Source: BQJD01 sp964350265
GTDB lineage: Bacteria; Pseudomonadota; Gammaproteobacteria; Arenicellales; CAJQKF01
NCBI GenBank assembly: GCA_964350265.1
Contig: CAYGJZ010000025.1
Span: 1-47,561, forward strand
Direction of reading: 5' to 3'
DNA length: 47,561 nucleotides
Shown here: positions 44,827 to 47,561 of the stretch, in pieces
Position numbering within the stretch: position 1 is the first letter of the stretch
Layout of the letters: each line of letters starts with the position of its first letter
The notes under the pieces: model-generated
What the model was told of the DNA's origin: nothing
Databases searched by the model: none
Seen by the model: only the letters and a program-made list of their open reading frames with translations
Translations under genes and position numbers: made by a program

Positions 44827-45735
44827 CTACGGGGCCAGCACGATGAGCACGATGGCGGCGCCGATCAGCACGATGCCCAGGGTCTCCATGCCGCTGATCC
44901 GTTCGCGGAAGACGAATACGGTGGCCAGGTAGGTAAACACCAGCTCGACCTGTCCGAGCGCCCGCACGAAGCCGGCATTGACCAGCGTGAAGGCCGTGAA
45001 CCAGCCCACCGAGGCCAGCATGCCGGTGATCCCGACCAGCGAGGCCCAGCGCCAGTTGGCCAGCACCCGGGTGAACTCTCCGCGTTCCCGCACCAGCAGG
45101 TAGACGCCCATGATCAGCGTCTGCAGCACCAGGCTCACCATCAGGGTGAAGCCCGCGGCGATGATGAAGCTGTCGCTGGTCAAGGACAGCGACGCACCGC
45201 GGAAGAACACCACCGAGGCGCCCAGCCAGGCGGCGCAGACGAAGCCGAGCAGGGAAGGGCGGGTCATCAGCGAGGCGAGCACGGCGCCGGGGGACAGGCC
45301 GCTGGCGCCGATGTTCAGTGCCACCACGCCAAGGGCGCTGATGCCGATGGCCAGTGTCGCCAGCGGCCCCAGGGTGTCGCCGAGCAGCAATGCGCCGAGC
45401 AGCGCGACCATCACCACCTCCAGCTTGGAGAACGTGGTGCCGACGGCGAAGCTGCGGTAGGCGAACATGCGCAGCAGGAAGACCGTGAACAGGATCTGCG
45501 AGACCCCGCCCAGCAGGCAGTAGAGCAGGAACTTGCCATGCACTTCGGGCAGCTCGAAGCCGGCATAGCGATGCAAGGCGACGACGTACAGCACCGACAG
45601 CGGCAGGGCGTAGAGGAAGCGGGCATAGGCGGCGCCGTTGGCGCTCAGCCGGCCGGTCAGGTGTTTCTGCAGTGCCGAGCGCAGGTTCTGGAAAAACGCC
45701 GCGGCGATGGTGATGGGGATCCAGGCTTCGATCAT
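44827..45735 (-). CDS. EamA/DMT-family permease (second)
   Basis: A 302-residue ten-helix inner-membrane protein of the DMT superfamily (M-I-E-A-W-I-P-I-T-I-A-A-A-F-F-Q-N at the start, then G-G-V-S-Q-I-L-F-T-V-F-L-L and G-T-T-F-S-K-L-E-V-V). It is clearly different in sequence from the permease at 43036, so not a recent copy. ATG at 45735 chosen; the frame upstream overlaps the RDD gene. It follows the RDD gene by four bases, so the two are probably co-transcribed. Substrate unknown. Confidence 0.82.
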   Translation of the reverse strand: MIEAWIPITIAAAFFQNLRSALQKHLTGRLSANGAAYARFLYALPLSVLYVVALHRYAGFELPEVHGKFLLYCLLGGVSQILFTVFLLRMFAYRSFAVGTTFSKLEVVMVALLGALLLGDTLGPLATLAIGISALGVVALNIGASGLSPGAVLASLMTRPSLLGFVCAAWLGASVVFFRGASLSLTSDSFIIAAGFTLMVSLVLQTLIMGVYLLVRERGEFTRVLANWRWASLVGITGMLASVGWFTAFTLVNAGFVRALGQVELVFTYLATVFVFRERISGMETLGIVLIGAAIVLIVLAP

Positions 45736-45739
45736 GGCG

Positions 45740-46189
45740 CTAGGGCTTCTCGTGCACGATGACGGTGGCGGAAAGCCTGTCGTGCCAGGCTGCCCGCTCG
45801 GGGTCGAACAGGATCCACAGGTAGCCCAGGCCGGCCGGCAGCCAGGACAGCAGGGCGGCGGCGAAACGCCGCAGTAGCTGGCGGGGGCGCGCGCGGCCGC
45901 CATCGGCCGCCACCAGCCGCAGCCGCCAGGCGCGCATGCCCAGGGTCTGCCCGCCGCGGTGCCAGGAGCCGACGAAGTAGCCCAGGCTGACGGCCAACAG
46001 GTACAGGCGGATCAGGCCTTCCACCGGCCACCACTCGCGGGTCTGCCCGTCCAGGAAGGCGAGCGGGATGGAAGCCACCAGGAGAATGGCAAACAGCAGC
46101 AGGGCGTCGTAGGCCATCGCCCCGAGGCGGCGGAAAAACCCGGCGGTGCGCACCACCCGCGGCCCGGCGGCGTGATCGGCGTCAGGCAT
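45740..46189 (-). CDS. RDD-family membrane protein
   Basis: A 149-residue inner-membrane protein of the RDD family. The diagnostic opening R-T-A-G-F-F-R-R-L-G-A-M-A-Y-D is followed by the first helix (L-L-L-F-A-I-L-L-V), a second helix (L-Y-L-L-A-V-S-L-G-Y-F) and the family motif G-Q-T-L-G-M-R-A-W-R-L-R-L, then a third helix (L-S-W-L-P-A-G-L-G-Y-L-W-I-L-F) and W-H-D-R-L-S. RDD proteins are mostly of unknown transport function. ATG at 46189 preferred over an upstream GTG at 46210; neither has a clear ribosome-binding site. Confidence 0.8.
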   Translation of the reverse strand: MPDADHAAGPRVVRTAGFFRRLGAMAYDALLLFAILLVASIPLAFLDGQTREWWPVEGLIRLYLLAVSLGYFVGSWHRGGQTLGMRAWRLRLVAADGGRARPRQLLRRFAAALLSWLPAGLGYLWILFDPERAAWHDRLSATVIVHEKP

Positions 46190-46249
46190 CGACAAAATCG
46201 AGTTGTGCACAGCAGCGGAGCGCGGAGCAAACCGTGAACTTGCGCGTCA

Positions 46250-46296
46250 TTGTTTTCAAAGCGTGGCAGATAGTAATTTTAATTAATTGAAAACAA
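46250..46296. repeat. Inverted repeat TTGTTTTCAA / TTGAAAACAA in an AT-rich pocket
   Basis: Perfect 10-base arms at 46250-46259 and 46287-46296, separated by 27 bases that include the AT-only run AATTTTAATTAATT. Too widely spaced for a terminator and without a GC stem; more like two half-sites for a protein or a replication/regulatory element. It lies in the 487-base intergenic region between the divergent RDD and SH3-protein genes. Confidence 0.6.
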
Positions 46297-46376
46297 ACGT
46301 AAAAAAGTGCTTGCTAATGGATGGAAAAAATTTCGGCGCCCGCCGAACGGTACTTGACTCCGCGCGAGGGTCAATT

Positions 46377-46397
46377 TTATTCACAGAGTTATCCACA
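46377..46397 (+). promoter_or_regulatory. Two tandem DnaA boxes (TTATTCACA, TTATCCACA)
   Basis: TTATTCACA at 46377-46385 and TTATCCACA at 46389-46397, both exact matches to TTATNCACA, in the same orientation, 12 bases apart start to start. They lie about 80-130 bases from an unusually AT-rich stretch (46249-46335). A TTGACT (46354-46359) 17 bases before the first box could be a -35, in which case the boxes would cover the -10. The remainder of the intergenic region (46400-46676) is GC-rich, with a run of seven or eight T around 46478-46485 and no gene that I can support. Confidence 0.65.
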
Positions 46398-46676
46398 GGC
46401 TGGCAGCGGCTGGGCATGCCGTTTTCGCGAACCCGGGAGCGGCCGCATTGTAGCAACACGGCTGGTGACGCCCGCGGCTTTTTTTCCCTCCCCGTGCCCA
46501 CGCCGCCGGCAGTTCAGCGTGCGGTCAGCCGGCGGCTGCGAAGATTGGCCGCGATCGCAGGGCGTCGTGCACGAGGATTCCGCCGCACGTCGCCCGGGAC
46601 GCCCGCCGGCTCGACCGGGCCCGACGCGTCCTTACCCGGCAAGCAACCCCCGGTCTGAACGACGAGGAAACGCAAG

Positions 46677-47477
46677 ATGAAACACTCCCTGTCCTACCTG
46701 GTGGCGCTGTCGCTGCTGGCCGCGCCGGCCCTGGGCCACGCCGACGAGAGTTGGCAGGACAAGCTCAAGCAGCAACTGCAGAACGACAACGTGTCACGCA
46801 CCATCGGCACCGTGGCCGGCGCCCTCCTGGGCTCGCAGATCGGTGACGGTCGTGGCCAGGTGGCGGCCATCGCCGCCGGCGCGGTGGCCGGTTACTGGCT
46901 GGGCGGCAAGTTCAGCGCCCAACTGCGCCAGAGCGATCGGGCCGGCATCGCCAATGCCACCGAGCAGGCCATCCGCACCGGCGAGACCACCACCTGGCGG
47001 AATCCCGATACCGGCATGGAAGCGCGGGTATCGGTGCGCGACGAGCCGGCGGCCGCTGGCAACGACCCGCTGCGCCAGCTGCCGCCGCTGGACCTGGTCG
47101 ATGCCTGGTACACCCCCACCGTCAACCTGAACGTGCGTGGTGGACCGGGCACCGACTACCGCGTGCTCTATACCCTGGCCGAGGGGGTCGAGGTACCCGT
47201 GCTTGGCCGGGTGCGGGACAGCGACTGGCTGGTGATCGCCGAAGGCGGCGAGGCTTCGGGATTCGTCTACGAACCGCTGACCCGGCCGTCGGCGAACCGC
47301 GCCGCCGACGGCGGCGCACTGCGCCAGGCCAAGGCCAGCGAGTACCGCGCCGCGCGCGTGGACACCGACGGCGAGTGCCGGCAGGTGACCCAGCAGGTCA
47401 CCCTGGGTGACGGTGCCCGCGACGCCCACGACTTCCGCGTCTGCCGCCAGGCCGATGGCCAGTGGGTGCAGGCATGA
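46677..47477 (+). CDS. Exported glycine-zipper and SH3-domain protein
   Basis: A 266-residue envelope protein. Signal peptide ends near residue 22 (L-G-H-A-D). Residues about 42-75 form a glycine-zipper segment (T-I-G-T-V-A-G-A-L-L-G-S-Q-I-G, then A-A-I-A-A-G-A-V-A-G-Y), as in the 17-kDa surface antigen/SlyB group. Residues about 145-200 form a bacterial SH3 domain (V-N-L-N-V-R-G-G-P-G-T-D-Y, S-D-W-L-V-I), often a peptidoglycan binder. Two Cys near the C terminus could pair. GAGGA about ten bases upstream supports the ATG at 46677. Its stop overlaps the next gene by four bases. Confidence 0.8.
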   Translation: MKHSLSYLVALSLLAAPALGHADESWQDKLKQQLQNDNVSRTIGTVAGALLGSQIGDGRGQVAAIAAGAVAGYWLGGKFSAQLRQSDRAGIANATEQAIRTGETTTWRNPDTGMEARVSVRDEPAAAGNDPLRQLPPLDLVDAWYTPTVNLNVRGGPGTDYRVLYTLAEGVEVPVLGRVRDSDWLVIAEGGEASGFVYEPLTRPSANRAADGGALRQAKASEYRAARVDTDGECRQVTQQVTLGDGARDAHDFRVCRQADGQWVQA

Positions 47478-47561
47478 TCGTGGCGCCGCGTAGCCGGCAA
47501 CCGGTCCGGACCGCTGCCGTCGCGCTGCTCGTCCTGGCGCTGCCGCTGACCGCGTCGGCCC
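47474..47561 (+). CDS. Start of an exported protein, cut by the window end
   Basis: ATG at 47474 overlaps the stop of the SH3-domain gene (ATGA). The 29 visible codons encode a basic N terminus (S-R-Q-P-V-R) and a hydrophobic core (A-V-A-L-L-V-L-A-L-P-L) ending T-A-S-A, a textbook Sec signal peptide. The mature protein is outside the window. Translational coupling suggests that it works with the SH3/glycine-zipper protein. Confidence 0.65.
   Translation, partial: MIVAPRSRQPVRTAAVALLVLALPLTASA

Noticed and set aside
43036..45735. The two DMT permeases as a recent duplication flanking nadC
   Set aside because: Their sequences differ throughout and they are on opposite strands; they belong to different branches of the family.
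46250..46400. Chromosomal origin of replication (oriC)
   Set aside because: Two DnaA boxes and an AT-rich stretch are suggestive, but there are too few boxes, no dnaA/dnaN/mnmG neighbours and no skew information. It is reported only as a candidate DnaA-box region.

Overview
The window is GC-rich DNA that looks gammaproteobacterial. The order aspS-nudB-yebC-ruvC-ruvA-ruvB-ybgC-tolQ-tolR-tolA-tolB-pal-cpoB is characteristic of that class, and recC-recB-recD, pyrE, ampG and nadC fit it. The very high GC, the many GTG starts and the acidic proteins would suit a Chromatiales/Ectothiorhodospiraceae-type bacterium, but that family placement is inference. A 100-base run of N at 32265-32364 shows that the source is a draft assembly.

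Layout. 1-5.1 kb: tRNA-Ala(CGC), a hotdog thioesterase, a short RodZ-like protein, a carboxylesterase, pyrE, an AmpG-type permease and an unknown secreted protein. 5.2-17 kb: an FmdB zinc-ribbon protein and aspS, nudB and yebC, then the Holliday-junction genes ruvCAB, then the complete Tol-Pal envelope system. 17-20.3 kb: a YeeE/YedE (TsuA-type) sulfur-compound transporter, tRNA-Lys with a consensus promoter, a degenerate stretch of about 0.8 kb carrying an IS21-type istB remnant, a small secreted cysteine-containing protein and an isochorismatase-type hydrolase. 20.3-30 kb: a divergent PRPP-synthetase paralogue followed by recC, recB and recD. 30-33.7 kb: a cyclic-nucleotide-binding-domain protein, a GST, two GNAT acetyltransferases and an alkaline-phosphatase-superfamily protein broken by the assembly gap. 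33.7-43.9 kb: an aromatic-acid catabolic island. 43.9-47.5 kb: nadC, a second DMT permease, an RDD protein, an AT-rich non-coding pocket with two DnaA boxes, an SH3/glycine-zipper envelope protein and the start of one more exported protein.

The most interesting part is the catabolic island. It encodes a TAXI-type TRAP transporter (receptor plus fused permease), a class II aldolase-fold enzyme, a MarR regulator, a Rieske ring-hydroxylating oxygenase, its FMN/[2Fe-2S] reductase, a Gfo/Idh/MocA dehydrogenase, a 4,5-dihydroxyphthalate decarboxylase homologue and a DMT permease. The last four enzymes match the Pht3, Pht2, Pht4 and Pht5 steps that turn phthalate into protocatechuate. No ring-cleavage genes are visible. 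The same 16-base sequence, containing the palindrome TTAGA-N2-TCTAA, lies in both divergent promoter regions of the island. At the second one it sits between a perfect -35 and the -10. I infer that this is the operator of the MarR protein and that one regulator controls uptake and catabolism together.

The N gap is almost certainly an assembly artefact: the 55 bases before it equal the 55 bases after it, and removing one copy plus the Ns restores an intact reading frame of 465 residues.
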